The notes beneath the pieces were generated by a model, which was not told the DNA's origin, searched no databases, and saw only the letters and a list, made by a program, of their open reading frames with translations. DNA of 64,000 bases from positions 9,486,001 through 9,550,000 of the forward strand of contig JASJZC010000007.1 of assembly GCA_037178855.1 (NCBI GenBank). The letters run 5' to 3'. Origin of the DNA: Oscheius sp. JU75 (taxonomy: Eukaryota > Nematoda > Chromadorea > Rhabditida > Rhabditidae). A program made the translations under genes and the position numbers. This document shows, in pieces, positions 45,471 to 58,239 of this stretch (the stretch's first letter is position 1; every line of letters begins with the position of its first letter).

Positions 45471-46847
45471 GCTTCCTTGGCAGAGACGAGCTGAAAGCTG
45501 GGACATCATAAAGCGATATTCTATTCAAAGAGAGTGGAAATTATGGCTCCGGGAGCACATTTTTCAGTTCAAAGATGGGAAAATAAGAAAGAGCTTGTCA
45601 AAACGTTCGAGAAGACTAAAGAAGAACAATAGAACTGTCTTTTGCTTCAAAAAACAATATGACGCTAGTAGGTGGACATCAGCTGACTTGTTTCGGTTAG
45701 TGAGACTGTTATGAAGCCATTGGACGAGAGGGAGTGATCCCAAAGCCTAGTTTATAGGGAATCGATCACAAACATAGGGAAGTCATTACTTCACGCAGTC
45801 GGAAGACGATTGACCGTGATTTCAGAAGAGAGAGCGCCTGTAAGGACGATTGACAGCCAGTTTTACAAAAAAAGGATATTGTAGTCAAAAGATTCGAGCA
45901 CAACTGCGCAAGTTTGCTTCGATTGTGGTCATGTAGAAGCTTTATTTCTTTTGAAAACTGGAAAGACATCGGCAGGGAGCTCTTATATAAGTATCCTTAT
46001 ATAAGAACCGGAAAAAACACTTTCTGCCAGAGGGTCCTCACATTCTTGGGATTACCAACTGCATGATAGAGCCAGAAAGTTACACTAAATAACGTGGGAA
46101 AGCCGAAGTAGATCCTCGAAACACTCTATTCAAGTTGCAGGAGCAGATAGTGACCGACAGCGCTGATTGACCCATATGCATTCAGGCTCGACCATCTGCG
46201 TTACGCTGCGCGGCAGAAGTTTTTCGGTCTGTTGTTGATATTCAAACGGGGCCGCAAAGAAGCAGTATGGAATGAACGTTCATGCTGAGGAAATCAACGA
46301 AATTTGCGAAATAGCTCTTGGTCTATTCAGAGAAGTGTCTGGAGCTGCTGAGAGCCGTGACCCGGAGTGACCTAGGGTACGAAAGATCGACAGTCAGACA
46401 ACGAGACTGGAACAAAGATTTCTGTTCTATGCGGAAAGTGCAGAAATACTTGTTGCATTTGATTTATAGCCCGCTTTCGCAGCATTACAAAAGGTCACAT
46501 TTCGTAACGGATCCTAAGGACTTTTCTTGGATTTACAGCAGTTCTTAGAGATCTGAGAATCCAAAAATTGGAAAAGCATCATGCTGAGAAGTACCAGTTT
46601 GAGTGGTAATGAGAACAGTAGAGAATGAAGAAGGGTTGAGACTTTCGAAGAGAAAGAAAAATTTCGCGTATCTGCAAGGCTGCAAAGTTTCGTTACGAGA
46701 AGTAAGAAGAAACTCCGGCGCCGCAAGTTGAAAACACGAGAGAGTAGCAGATGGCGGCTGGACCTCACGCAGACGGTACGGATCAACACGGTCCGGACCC
46801 CGAGTTTTCCAGATTATAGTAAACAAGATTTCTGCAAGACTGTTTAT

Positions 46848-48104
46848 TCAATATTTGTAGAATCCTTCGTTGTTTTTCCTTCCAAGTTTTCCCTGCTCTA
46901 CCAGGGTGTCGAGTAGTTTGCAAGGAACGAAGCGGCTGTCATTGGGCATAGATTCCCGCCAAACTTAAATGGGTGGTTGTGACTCGAAATGTGAAAAATG
47001 TACCTTTCATGACGTTCTGAATGGTATCAAGTCCGACGTAGTCGCAGAGCTCGAGTGGTCCCATCGGATAAGAAGTGCCAAAACGCATGGCTGAGTCAAT
47101 GTCTTCCTTCGTGGCATCGCCTCGCTCAAGCATCCTGATACTGTCGATAAGGTACGGCACCAACAATCTGTTGACTACAAATCCGGGAGTGTCCTGAAAT
47201 CGGCACAATTCTATTGATTGCCCCCTGGCTACAGTACCTTGCAAGCGATGGCGACTTTTCCAACACTTTTGCAGAAAGCATGCAGTGCCCTTTTTGTTTC
47301 CTCGGACGTCTCTTCGATGGAAATAACTTCTACCAGCTTGAGCACAGGGACGGGGTTGAAAAAGTGCAGCCCTCCAAAGCGGCTTTTAGGATATATGCAG
47401 TCGGCGAGATCTTTCAATCTGATGGAAGAGGTATTGGTGGCAATGATGGCGTGGCTGGAAAATAATTTTCCTTCACAAAAAACTAGCTTTTTGGTAGAAA
47501 GTGGCGTAAACATATTTGTTTGTCGAAGTTGCAAAAGCAACGGAATAGGGATATGGATACTGAGAGAAAGAAAGACAAAAAGACAAAGATACAAAGACAG
47601 AGAGACAGTGACAGAGAGACGGAGAGACAAAGCGAGCCTGATCTACCTACCTCGGACAGTTTTCCTGAATCTCGGAGAAAAGTTCCCTCTTGAGAGTGAT
47701 GTCTTCAATAACAGCCTCAATGACAATATCAGCATCTTTCACACAGTCTGCCACTCGTGTTGTTGTGGAAAGAAGTGAAATACGTTCGCTGACAACAGAA
47801 TCCACGAGTTCCTGATCAAATTATTCAGTAACGAAAACTGATAAAGCTTACGGTAGGGGTGTTCTTGCACTTGGAGAAGGCCTTCTGAAGACCCTTCTTG
47901 ATCTTCATTTTAGCATCGTCGAGCTTGTTCTGACTGCGGCCATAGAGGGTTACTGTATAACCATTGGCGACACAGATCTAAAAGTTGCTTGGGTTTTCTC
48001 GAAAGTTCGATGGGGGAAACCTGCGCAATTCCTGCTCCCATGAGCCCGGCACCAAGAATAGCCACGCGACTAGCATTGGCAGAACTTGAAGGCTCGACGA
48101 CCAT
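46848..48104 (-). CDS. hadh-like: 3-hydroxyacyl-CoA dehydrogenase
   Basis: The start at 48104 gives [20 protein letters not shown], then LMGAGIAQ, the NAD-binding GxGxxG fold. Next exons: [97 protein letters not shown] with the catalytic His-Glu pair; [40 protein letters not shown]; and a last exon [20 protein letters not shown] ending EGFYKY, TGA at 46848. The enzyme oxidises L-3-hydroxyacyl-CoA with NAD+ in fatty-acid beta-oxidation. The length (about 300) and signature are those of the single-function HADH. The N-terminus is short and Ser-rich rather than a strong mitochondrial leader, so location is uncertain. An AATAAA overlaps the stop (TGAATAAA). One intron contains a GACA tract. Confidence 0.93.
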
Positions 48105-48119
48105 GCTTGGAATGGGGAA

Positions 48120-49180
48120 TCACCCGGCCCTCCTCCAGATTTATATACTTGGATGCACGTGCATGGCAACCTGAACGCTTATCTTAGCATGAGGTGATGG
48201 CACCATCGAGCGAACGACGCCTAGGCCCGGAAGGCTGTTAACGGGCTCCGGATTGAGGGAGAGACACCATCAGGCGACTTACTGTTCACTCATGACCGAC
48301 TGATATGGACATGTGGGCCCTTCTTTGTCTTTCCGGACCCTCCGCGTCTACTGAGAGCAGAGTCATTTTTAGCACATCACAGTTCGCACACCCTGCATCA
48401 AAAAGGTGACAGCTTATGGTAATCTCGTTTGGTTAAAGTTACGACGTCGATTAAAAGAAGTTGTAATAGTTGTGGAACAAAATCCAAGGAGAGTTCATAA
48501 ATGGGGAGAAAAAGGAAACAGGAAGACAACCTATTGTGCACTAAACAAACTGACTGTCGGAGAAATCAGTGCGTAAGATAAGAGTGCTTGTGTTCGAAAA
48601 TGTTGCCATGTCATTGTTCCGTGCAGTTTCGGGAATAGGTTTGGAGCCTTTAGCCTAAAGAACTCCATTGTCTTTCAATCTCTTAGTCCCCCTGTCTCTG
48701 ACTCTGTCTAACTGTCTCGCGGTATCTCGTATCTCTGTCTCTCCGTCTTGCTTTCTCTATGTTTCTCTGATTCTATGCCTCTTTTTCTTTATCTAGAATA
48801 TAAACCTATCAACAAGTAGTCCAAGACCACCCACAAATGAACTATTGGGGAAAAACAAATTTGAACATTACACAGCAGCAGCGTCTTTATTACCTATATT
48901 TGATCAGGAAGTTCTTCGATGTTCAGCTCGCATTTTAAACTTTGACCGCATTTTTGGGAGTAAGTGTAAGATGGTAATTCCGTGTTGTGTTCTAACGTAA
49001 CTTCCGTAAAAATCACTATGGGTATCTAGATACTTCCGTTCGAACCTAGGAATCCCTTCGTCATTGCTTTGAACAGTTGTAATTGTTTATACACTCGCAA
49101 TGTTTTCTATTAGAAAACATGAACTAACCTCCGTCAATCTTTGAAACCAATAAGCGTTTCTGCAAGGAAGATGGTAACGT
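48120..49180. other. intergenic stretch
   Basis: No supported exon. It contains a pyrimidine-rich tract with repeated TGTCTC/TGTCTCTCCG words at about 48681-48790 and A/T-rich DNA near 48830-48900. The HADH promoter is expected within the first few hundred bases. Confidence 0.4.
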
Positions 49181-49184
49181 ATTA

Positions 49185-50058
49185 TCAGTAGAAGTGGTCC
49201 TCTTGTCGTGACCGCAGGACGTACCGGACTAGGGTTACAATCTCCTTAGCAGGGTTATTTTTCCATAATGTCAAGGATGCACTGATCTCCGTTAAGCTGG
49301 CGTTGTCCATAACAAGCGTTTTGTTGTCTTCGCCGCAGTTGCGGAAAATATCACCTTGAACCTGTCCGTATGCAAGGTTTCGAGACTTTTGGATACTTAT
49401 GTCGACGGTCCGACTATCTAGTGCAGCGCTCTTTCTGCTAGCATAGGTTGAACAACCGCTCCATTCAGTAACGACTCCCTTCGGCTCATGATGTTCCGAA
49501 TAAAATCAAATATACTATGTATTAAACTTCTCACGGGGTGTACCTAAGACGATAGACAAGCCTCTGCGGACTGTTACAGTACAGGTATGGCTGTCATGCT
49601 ATTGACTGCTATTGGGGACGTTGTAATAGGAGGTGGAGCGGGGGGAGAAGGAGTACAGTGTCCCTTGCAGGTCAGGTTTAGCTCAATGATGTAAGAGCAC
49701 CACTTTTTGGTTACGAGGCAGCCCTTCTCATGCTGGACTCTTGCCATTTTGTTCCACAGTTGCGCCGAATCATCGTCCGGAACTCATAATTGGGACTCAG
49801 ATCACCGAATTCGCTTCCTCGAAGCTCCTTGTAGATATCTCCTTTTCTGACCCTTTGTGTTTTGCTACTAGGTCATAAAACCGGGAGCGTCGTGCTGGAA
49901 ATTGTTTATAGGTATAGATCATAGAATAGAACTAACCTCGATGACTTCCACCTCAAATTCATATAATCCAACCACACAGAACAGTTTCAGACCGACCTTA
50001 AATTTCGTTACTTCTTCAACCTTAGCAGAAAGAGAAAGAGAGAAATTGGCCCGACCAT
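49185..50058 (-). CDS. Cys-containing, possibly secreted protein with an internal repeat (model incomplete)
   Basis: The last exon has no Met and so is easy to miss. It reads EHHEPKGVVTEWSGCSTYAS, SRTVDISIQKSRNLAYGQVQ, GDIFRNCGEDNKTLVMDNAS and NNPAKEIVTLVRYVLRSRQE, then DHFY and TGA at 49185. That is about 105 residues open in one frame. Upstream pieces on the same strand are MVGPISLFLFLL (a leader-like start at 50058), VGLKLFCVVGLYEFEVEVIE, GDIYKELRGSEFGDLSPNYE and RTMIRRNCG, EKGCLVTKKWCSYIIELNLT and CKGHCTPSPPAPPPITTSP, and HDSHTCTVTVRRGLSIVLGT. GDIY...RRNCG and GDIFRNCG look like two copies of one module joined by a Pro/Thr linker. Junction phases are not all solved. Confidence 0.45.
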
Positions 50059-50841
50059 TTTAAGCCGAGGTTGACCTGAAAAAGTGGAAATTTCAAGTGT
50101 TTGAAAAAGAAAGGAAGTGGTGGAGAAAGATGAGAAAAAGAGGAAATTCGAAAGAATTTATTGGATCTGCGCCTAAATCTGGCTCATTTGCATTCACCAT
50201 AGTAAGATGGTACCTACCAAATGACAAACAAGAGAAAGGAAGCGAAATGTTACTGATCTAAATGGGGAGGGAGAAAGTTCTGGATTTCCTTTTTCGGAGA
50301 AATCATTCCAACAACAGTTTTCCATCCTGGGCATTTCGTTGCACAGCCCTGTGCAGCGCAGGAATTGGTGAGCAAGTAAACTTTCAGAAGCTTTGTGTGC
50401 GGTCCTTCGGTTCGCAACGGAAAGAAACCGTCACTTGGGACTTGGTCATTATTTATGGCTATCCTAGCGTGGGAAATGTGGTACAAATGGATTTCAAATG
50501 CTCATGTTGTAACTTCTACCTCTCCAATGGGTGGGGGTCAGACTGATCACTTGGTAACCGAGCCCATGGTAATCTTAGCACCTAAGTGACAACGTAACTT
50601 TTTTTTATCCCATTCCTTGCCAGCCATCCGTCATTACAGCTGGCGTGTTTTTTCCAGCTGCCCGGACTGTTTGTTCACCAAATGCCAACTGTTTTGACAG
50701 TCTTCTAGCGAATTATTCCAGTTTCAGAACTACAAGAGCTGTTTTCACGCACGAGACACGTTGACACTCCTGTCAAGCTTGACAGCTCTCAGATAAGGAA
50801 ATTCATCAATTTTCAGGGATACTTCGTGTCTAGAGCTCAAA

Positions 50842-51148
50842 ATGCCTGCCCTCAACATCGAAGATTGCTCTGGTAAGCCTTTTCGTACATTATGAGCAGC
50901 GTACATGTGTTTCTGTGGAGAAGGTAGGGGATGAGATTTCAGTTCATCAAGACTTTGCGAGCGTGAAAAATCTCTATCGAAGCAACGGGGATGTGAAAGC
51001 TATGTCTATCGAAACAGTATGGACAAGATTTCGGCGGACTGCACAGATGGTACGGGTGTTACCTTGTTCGGCTGTCAAGATATGACAGATAATAGCTTCT
51101 CCTGCTGGCGGTGCGGTATGGGCAAAATCCCGATCAAGACAGACCTGA
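50842..51148 (+). CDS. small ORF of three exons, unknown function
   Basis: Exon 1 (50842-50872) reads MPALNIEDCS and ends at G|GTAAGC. Exon 2 (50943-51049), after GATTTCAG, reads VHQDFASVKNLYRSNGDVKA and MSIETVWTRFRRTAQM. A 39-base intron leads to exon 3 (51089-51148): IIASPAGGAVWAKSRSRQT and TGA. Phases agree at both junctions and the donors and acceptors are good, which is the main support. The product would be about 65 residues, basic at the C-terminus, without signal peptide or membrane segment. I do not recognise it. A chance assembly cannot be ruled out. Confidence 0.4.
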
Positions 51149-51159
51149 CAATGTGTCAT

Positions 51160-52180
51160 CCAGCAGTCCTGGCAATACTGGGGAGCTTCATCTTTCTACC
51201 TAAACAGTACGGGGGAGAATTTGTCAAATCTTCTTGTTCTGAGTTTCCTTACAGCTTTGTTTCTGGCGCGAAACAATAACATTATTCTTTAACCCACATA
51301 AAACATTTCAGTATTTTTTTTTCGGTACCATCCGCCAACCTATTTCTAGGTGAAAATTCTCATATTTGCAGTAAATGCAGTTTTTCATGTAACGGACGTT
51401 AACAAACCGTAGTGTCAAACGAGTTGGAGCGCGAGTGGGGCGCGAATACTTTGCTGGCTCATGTCCAACTTTCAAGTTTACAAACAGCCCATCACAACTT
51501 CCTAAATTAGATGTTTTATTTCAATTTCTGTTCAGTTTCATCCGCAAAAACTTGGCGGGAAATTGTACTTTCCCGAACGAGAGAAAAAACTAAAGTGTTA
51601 AAAATTTTTGTAAGATTTCATCCTGCCCGCGTTCATTTTTCTTATCTGACCTTTTGCAGACTTGCAGGTCCTGTTTTTGTTGACAAAACAGTTCTCGAAC
51701 GCAAAATTTCCTAATTATCAACTGTGGAATCAACTTAAAAAGCGCTGGCCATTCGCTTTCCCTGCTATACTACTTCGGTGGCAAACTGGTTTCCATCTAG
51801 GCTTTTTCTGTTGACCGATAGTATGTGGGAAGAGGCTTCTGGCAGCTTTCTTACACCAATATTTTACAAGAAACCTCCTTGTTCATCTTCATTACAACGT
51901 TTTTAGCAGAAAATCCCGGAATAATCTACTAGATGATGAAAAACGCCATCTTTTTCGTGAAATGCCCTCTTACGCAATATGTCGTCCAAATTACTCTGTT
52001 TTGCCATTTTTCCTATCAGAACCTTCAGTTTTTTAAAAATGTGTACGAACAGAATGGCGCAATCTGACGCGTTCAAATACTTTCGACATCCTGCATAACA
52101 GTCGCCCTTGGTGGCCCCTTCTGGTATATAAGGGCATGTCTGGCCCTTTTCTCTCATCTTTCAACATGTGAACCCGACAA
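51160..52180. other. intergenic stretch upstream of the GTPBP-like gene
   Basis: No supported exon on either strand. A/T-rich DNA with a few short frames. The promoter of the GTPase gene should be near 52100-52190. Confidence 0.4.
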
Positions 52181-52192
52181 CAAATTGCAGCA

Positions 52193-55100
52193 ATGGAAGA
52201 TTCTACGAAAATTGACGAGATGAAGGAGAAACCACCAATAAAGGCTCCAAAGGGAGCGGAGAAGCTGGCAGGGCTTTACGGTAAGGTAATTCGCTGCATT
52301 TTAAGATATCTGTTCAGATTCGGACGAGGAAATCGAGGTGAATCCGTCCGGTCTCCCGGCCAACTTCCTTTTGAACAACAAGGAGGACCAGGTAGCCTTT
52401 GATGAATTGAATTTTGTTTCATGGAAGTCCGAAAACTACAATACCAACAGGGTTATCATTTTTTTCACAACTGAATAGAACGTCAATCGAACTCTCAGAC
52501 CTTGTCAAGGCGATACGGAAGAGAATTCTTTCGGTAACACTGAAGGTACGGGCTAAAAATCTTGAATGTCGTTCGAGACCGTACGACATGCCCTGATGTC
52601 GTTAACAGTTAGACGATATATAATCAATGCACAAAAAGAGAGAGGCACAGTTTGAAGAAGATAGAGAGAGGGTGGGAGAGCTTTGTTGCTAGGTTAGAAC
52701 CAGCAGACACAGGCGGTTAGCACTGTGTCAAACGCATAACGACAGTAAAAACAGAAGATCCGGAACAAAAACAGTTTCATTTAACCTTACTTCTTGATTT
52801 TTCTCAATGAAGCTGTTACCCAAAACCCTATGAGTGCTTTAACTAGTGGAATTTAGTTTTCAATTCGAATAACTATCGAAAACAAATAATAGACTATCGT
52901 TTTGAACTGAATCATCGGCGGTGAGTTATTCATGGCACGATCAACATAAAAAAGACTATTAATGATAAGGGCATCAAACTATATTCAACAATAACATGTT
53001 TTCAATCAGGGGGATCGTTACTGTGACTACCTGCGAGCTCGTCTTCAGGAAGGAGAGGGTGAGGTCTTAGTGGAGCTCGGTGTTCCCATCCAAAATGGAG
53101 GAAAAGGCAATTTTTGTTTATTGTGTTTCATGGAAACTATTTTAGACGCCGGGTTGACAGAGGAGGAGATGGAGAAGGCTGTGGTAGCCCACAATGAGAT
53201 CCTCACCTCGTTGAAGACTGTCGGAACCAGGATATTGAACAGGAAGAAGGGTAACAAGGTGACAGAGGTGTGGATGGTCAGGAGAGAGCCAGATGAACTC
53301 GATTTCATCGAGGTAGGAAACTTTCGATTCATTTTGAAACTTTACACCAGGTTCGAGTAGCCGTCGTTGGGAATGTCGATGCCGGAAAGTCGACTCTTCT
53401 TGGAGTACTGACTCACAGCGCGCTCGATGACGGTCGAGGAGCTGCTCGTCAGAAGCTGTTCAGGCACAAGCACGAGTTCGAGACAGGAAGAACATCGTCT
53501 GTCGGAAACGACATTCTTGGCTTCGATGTTCATGGAAAGGTGGGTGCTTTCTGCACTTTGGTTTTGCTCTCAGGCACCTCAGGACTAAAGTAAGGGTCTT
53601 TCTACTTATTTTGCAAAATTTTCCGGTGTATAACCCTCGTCGTGCTTTTGCCACCATCAGTCCCTGGCAGGCTGTGCATTTTTCGGTAATCTTGTCCATG
53701 TCATCAACTCCGTTTCAGTCCGTCTTCAAAAAAAAGAGTCATTGCCAGTTTTTCTTACGACAGCCTATCTATTTGCTGCAGTGGTCATTCTGTCAACTTG
53801 TTCATTAGACTATACTTTCCTGCTATGTCCCTTGACACACCCTATCGCTTTTTGGTAGTAAAGAGACAAATTGTCGTGTTGACTTAGTCCCCAACTGAAA
53901 ACTAGCTTGTGTCCACACATGAACTCACTCGAACCCTTGGACATAACCCTTTAAGCAGCTCCGAAAACAAGGGAAATGTTTCAGATTGTAAATAAACCGA
54001 ACCCTCATAACCACAACTTGGACTGGGTTCAAATCAGTCGCGAATCTGCCAAGCTCATCACGTTCATTGATCTCGCCGGTCACGAAAAGTATCTCAAGAC
54101 TACGATCTTCGGTATGACTGGACACATGCCCGATTATACCATGCTTATGGTAAGATTGCTTTAGTTTTTTTTTTTATTCGGTTCTTAGATTGGTGCAAAT
54201 ATGGGAGTCATCGGAACTACAAAGGAACATCTCTCCCTGGCTCTTTCTCTTACAGTCCCTGTATATATTGTTGTAAGTGTTTTTATCTTCCGCTTTGTAT
54301 GAAACGATACAGGTAACAAAAATAGACTGGTGCCCACCCCAGATCCTCGAGGAGACCATGAAAAACATTGGAAGGCTGGTGAAAAGTGCACGAAAGATTC
54401 CTGTCATGGTACGAACAATGGATGATGTGATACATGCAGCAACTCACTTCCCTAGCAATAGGTAACATATCTTTGTATTTAAAAAAAAGAAAATTTACAG
54501 AGTCTGCCCAATTTTCCAAGTCTCCAACGTGCTTGGAACCAACCTTGATCTTCTCAGACAATTCCTTAACGTTGTTCCGCTGAGGCGTTCGATATGCGAG
54601 AATGATCCGGCTCATTTCCAGGTAGAAATAAATGTTTCAATAAAAGAAAAAAACGTTTAAAAAAGAAATAAATATACGCTTATTTGGTCATGAAATTTTT
54701 CCAGATCGATGATGTCTACTGGGTAGAGGGAGTCGGAACAGTCGTCAGTGGAACCTGCATATCGGGAACGATAAAAATCAATGACAACCTGGTCATGGGA
54801 CCCTCTTCGGTGAGATTATTGAGGGAGAGTCCGTAAGCTGTATCCTAATTTAGGTCTTCGAGTGGCTACCCTTGCAGATCAAGTCAATACACAGGAAACG
54901 AATGCCGGTTGATCATGTACGATGTGGACAGACTGCATCCTTTGCTTTCAGAACACAAACTCAGAAGTGAGTTATTCGTATTTCCCGTAGTTGTTTCCAG
55001 AGAGTTCAAGTAATTCCATAGATCTTGTTTGAGATTTCGTTCACATTTCCAACGTGCTGACTGAGTAACATTGACTTTGACTGCTCGGCCAGCAGCAGCA

Positions 55101-55839
55101 GACTCAAACGGTGTCAATGCATTACAAACTTACTTATAATCAGCCATTGTACGGATTTGAAATCTAGCCTTTCGATATAGTATGCAAACAAGAGAAAACA
55201 AGACATTTTTTCTTCCTCTGGATAGTCTTTAGAAAGTCTTTTTGAAATTATTGGATAATTCTTGACAAATTTAAATGCTACTCTTTAAGAAAAATCACCA
55301 AGAAGGATGTGCGAAAAGGAATGGTCATGTTGGATCCGAAAAACATGCCGGACGCTGGTTTAACTTTCGAGGCTGACATTCTCATCCTTCACCATCCCAC
55401 CACAATCAAGCCAAACTACCAGGCAATGCTCCACATCGGCTCAATACGACAGACAGCGACACTAATTAAGATGAACAAGGAGGTTCTCCGAACCGGAGAC
55501 CGTGATCGAGTCACCTTCAAGTTTATTAAGTACCCAGAGTTCATACGACCAGGTGGGAAAAACTAGACTTTTTGTCGAATATGGAGGGATTTTAGGAACG
55601 AAGATGGTGTTCCGAGAGGGTAGGACCAAGGCGGTTGGAACTGTGGTGAAGATCGTCGAGTCGTCTGACCAATTCCGAGCGAAACAGAAAGACAAGTACA
55701 ATCGAATGAGTATGTGAAAGCCAAATCCATTTTATCGACCTCTTTTGCAGTTGCCAAGCGTGGTCCCAAGCCGCCGAACAACAAGCCAAAAGATGATGGG
55801 AAAGTAAACGAGCTCGCCGACAAGATGAACAATTTGTAA
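52193..55839 (+). CDS. gtpbp-1-like: GTPBP1/2-type translational GTPase
   Basis: The start at 52193 gives [20 protein letters not shown]. The next exons read [20 protein letters not shown] and [20 protein letters not shown], then [20 protein letters not shown]. The G domain follows: G1 [20 protein letters not shown], switch region [15 protein letters not shown]3 [20 protein letters not shown], and G4 VTKIDWC. Domain II has [18 protein letters not shown] and the C-terminal barrel [20 protein letters not shown]. The end reads [20 protein letters not shown] and ADKMNNL with TAA at 55839. About twelve exons. GTPBP1/2 are eEF1A/eRF3-related GTPases with roles in ribosome rescue and mRNA turnover. 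All G motifs are intact. Two introns are long for this window: about 620 bases after exon 2 and about 440 bases after the switch region. Confidence 0.93.
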
Positions 55840-56557
55840 AGGAGCCATTTGGCTTCTTTTCTCCCTCGGGTGACCCTCCACACACTTTGGTACTGCTTTG
55901 TAAATATCTCGATAGACTGTATAGGCTTCACGAAGGGAGCTGGTTTCCCCCGGTAATTTAGAACCCCTTTTTTCTCCCCCACCTTTACATCTCAAATGTG
56001 CTCTATGTTCGAATCTTGTTATAAATGATTTGTTGATAAACTTGTCCGTCTCAAGTGGCCAACATTTGCCACCCCCGCCGGGAGGAGACGCTCTGTGTTG
56101 TGAATATCCTGTGGTTGCCACCTGCGAGTTGTGTTCTTGATGCTCCGCCCCGGCTTTCTCTCTTCCAATATGCCAGTTTAAATGCTTTTAACTCCTTGTG
56201 AGTCCGTCTAGACTTCCGTGTTTCCACTGACAGGCGGCTATATTTGACGGATACGTTGTCACCTGTTAGCCAATGGCAGATCTTTCACCACCTGAAAATA
56301 GACCTTTGCTGGGTGCTTCTCGGGGTCACGCCTCTCAAACTTTTGATGAATCTTTCTCCGAGGGAGAGAGAGAGAGAGTTCTACTAGCACCTGGGCCCAT
56401 TAAACAGCGATTACCTGGTCCTTTGAAAGCCGTTTTCTAAGCACTCTTAACTGGCTGTTCCTGGTCGCACACCACCCATAAAAGCCTCATACTTTTCCTC
56501 AACTCAGTGACATTTTGAGTATTTCAGTTCTATTTCTCGACTAGTATCGTCTGCAGA

Positions 56558-58230
56558 ATGGTGGTAAGCCTATTCGTCTTCTATTGTAAGAATTTGTTTC
56601 AGAAAGTCAAGTACGGTCTGGATAACTACGAATGTATGAAGAAGTTTGAGGCTCAACATCATCCCGACATCTGGAAATGGATCATGGATAAGGTTAGCAA
56701 GTCGCATGATGTCTCATCCATACCGTAGGTCGGTCGCAATGAGAACCTCGAGATCCTGGACGTTTCCGAAGAGGCCTGCGTTTTTGCTCTTTCTCTGGCT
56801 GAGAAACACCCCTCGAACAAGTGAGTTTTTGTCCACTGGAGATCAAGAAACAGCTTTTTCGTCCGATCTTTTAGTGCCCGAGACTCATAGACAACTGTTG
56901 CATTTCGCTCAATCAGTTTTCAGGCTGACCATTGCTGCTCGTGGAGACAAGCCATCCTTCGACCTGCCGTCCAACACGACCTACAAGAAGGTCGACTTTA
57001 AGAAGAACTACGATGACATCAAGCCGGTAAGCTTTGAGCCAAAAAACCAAGTTTACTGACAGCTGGGGTCATTAATTTTGTAGTGCAGTTGTTCTTATTC
57101 GATAAGGTTCTCCGATCCCCATGAAAGAGCGGTTCGATCTTTTTCGGCCTGTCGGATCTGTTGCTGGAAGATGGATCGGACCCTGGGCTCAGCTTATTGA
57201 TCAACGCCTGTTCGGCAGATCCGAGAGAGAGAGCGAGTCGGAAGTTGATCTGGAAATGAATCAATCAACCTCGGATCACGGAAAAGCCAAACATGTAGTT
57301 TAAAGAAATCGGGTCTTGGGATGAAATCTAGAGCAAAGGCACATGGAACGTTAAGCGAAGAAACTAGTTAAAGTTACGACCAAACTTGTTAAGAAACCCT
57401 TTCACATCGAAGTCAAACAGTTGACAGGAAGTGAAGATCATGTTGTTGAACATATCACATACAAGAGTGGTAGACAAGCTGGTCAGACAAGTTCTTCATA
57501 GTGCAAAGCGACTTATTCGTTGGTAGAACTAATAGCTCTAAAGTTGATAGAAAGGTATATGATACCCTAGTAGCCCCTCTATGTCCCGCTGGGATCTTAG
57601 ACAGTTTTAATTGGATTCCATTCGGTGATCACAACAAAGTTGCTTTCAGCTCGGTCTGTTCGACTTCATCATCGTCAACGAACTCACTTATGAAGTCCCT
57701 GACTTTGTTATATTCTTCAACAACCTCAAAAATCACCTGAAACGTTAGTAAACATTTCTTCCGTCTCATGAACGTCATTTCAGCTAACGCTCCCCTCGTC
57801 CTTCTCTCCCGACCCAAGAATCCTCCTCCACCCATTCCTGAAGGCTGTTTGATCCTGTGGAACAGGCTTGCCCCGACGAGAGAAGCCATCATGCAGGCTG
57901 CTCAAACGGTATCGGATTCCGTTACTTGGTGCAAACCCCATATTTCAGGCACAGATGAACTCGACCTGCTTCTCCGCGGCTGTTCCGGTGTCTGTTGACA
58001 AATTCGAGTGGGAGAAGATTCTTTGCTCTGGTAGGTATCGAGTTTAAGACCACTTGTTCCTACGAGAGAGCCACTTCATCCAGGCAACTAAAACTCTTTT
58101 AGGATCGCTGCCAGCGGTTCGCAACACCCCGAGGATTGGTGAGAAGGAGATTCGTGACTATTGCAACAACAAGAACAAAAAGATTGAGTTTGAGGAGAAG
58201 CTGACTATCGTTCTTTTGAAGAATCCTTAA
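56558..58230 (+). CDS. methyltransferase-like protein
   Basis: Exon 1 is only MV. The second reads KVKYGLDNYECMKKFEAQHH and PDIWKWIMDK. Then VGRNENLEILDVSEEACVFA, KLTIAARGDKPSFDLPSNTT and YKKVDFKKNYDDIKP. After an intron of about 620 bases: FDFIIVNELTYEVPDFVIFF, NNLKNHLKPNAPLVLLSRPK, GCLILWNRLAPTREAIMQAA, VPVSVDKFEWEKILCSGSLP and IGEKEIRDYCNNKNKKIEFE, ending LTIVLLKNP with TAA. The order (ExLDV start of a Rossmann fold, FDFIIVNE, a helix, then NNLKNHLKPNAPLVLL) matches class I SAM-dependent methyltransferases. The usual Gly-rich SAM loop after EILDV is replaced by SEEACVF, so catalytic activity is doubtful. Length is about 210 residues. A coding-like fragment lies in the big intron. Confidence 0.68.
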
Positions 58231-58239
58231 AAACGATGC

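Noticed and set aside
45289-45714. 141-codon open frame on +
   Set aside because: It overlaps the - strand membrane-protein exons, which have matching splice phases; no family resemblance of its own.
55563-56121. Long open frames on - across the end of the GTPBP-like gene
   Set aside because: They are the antisense of well-supported + exons and the 3' UTR.
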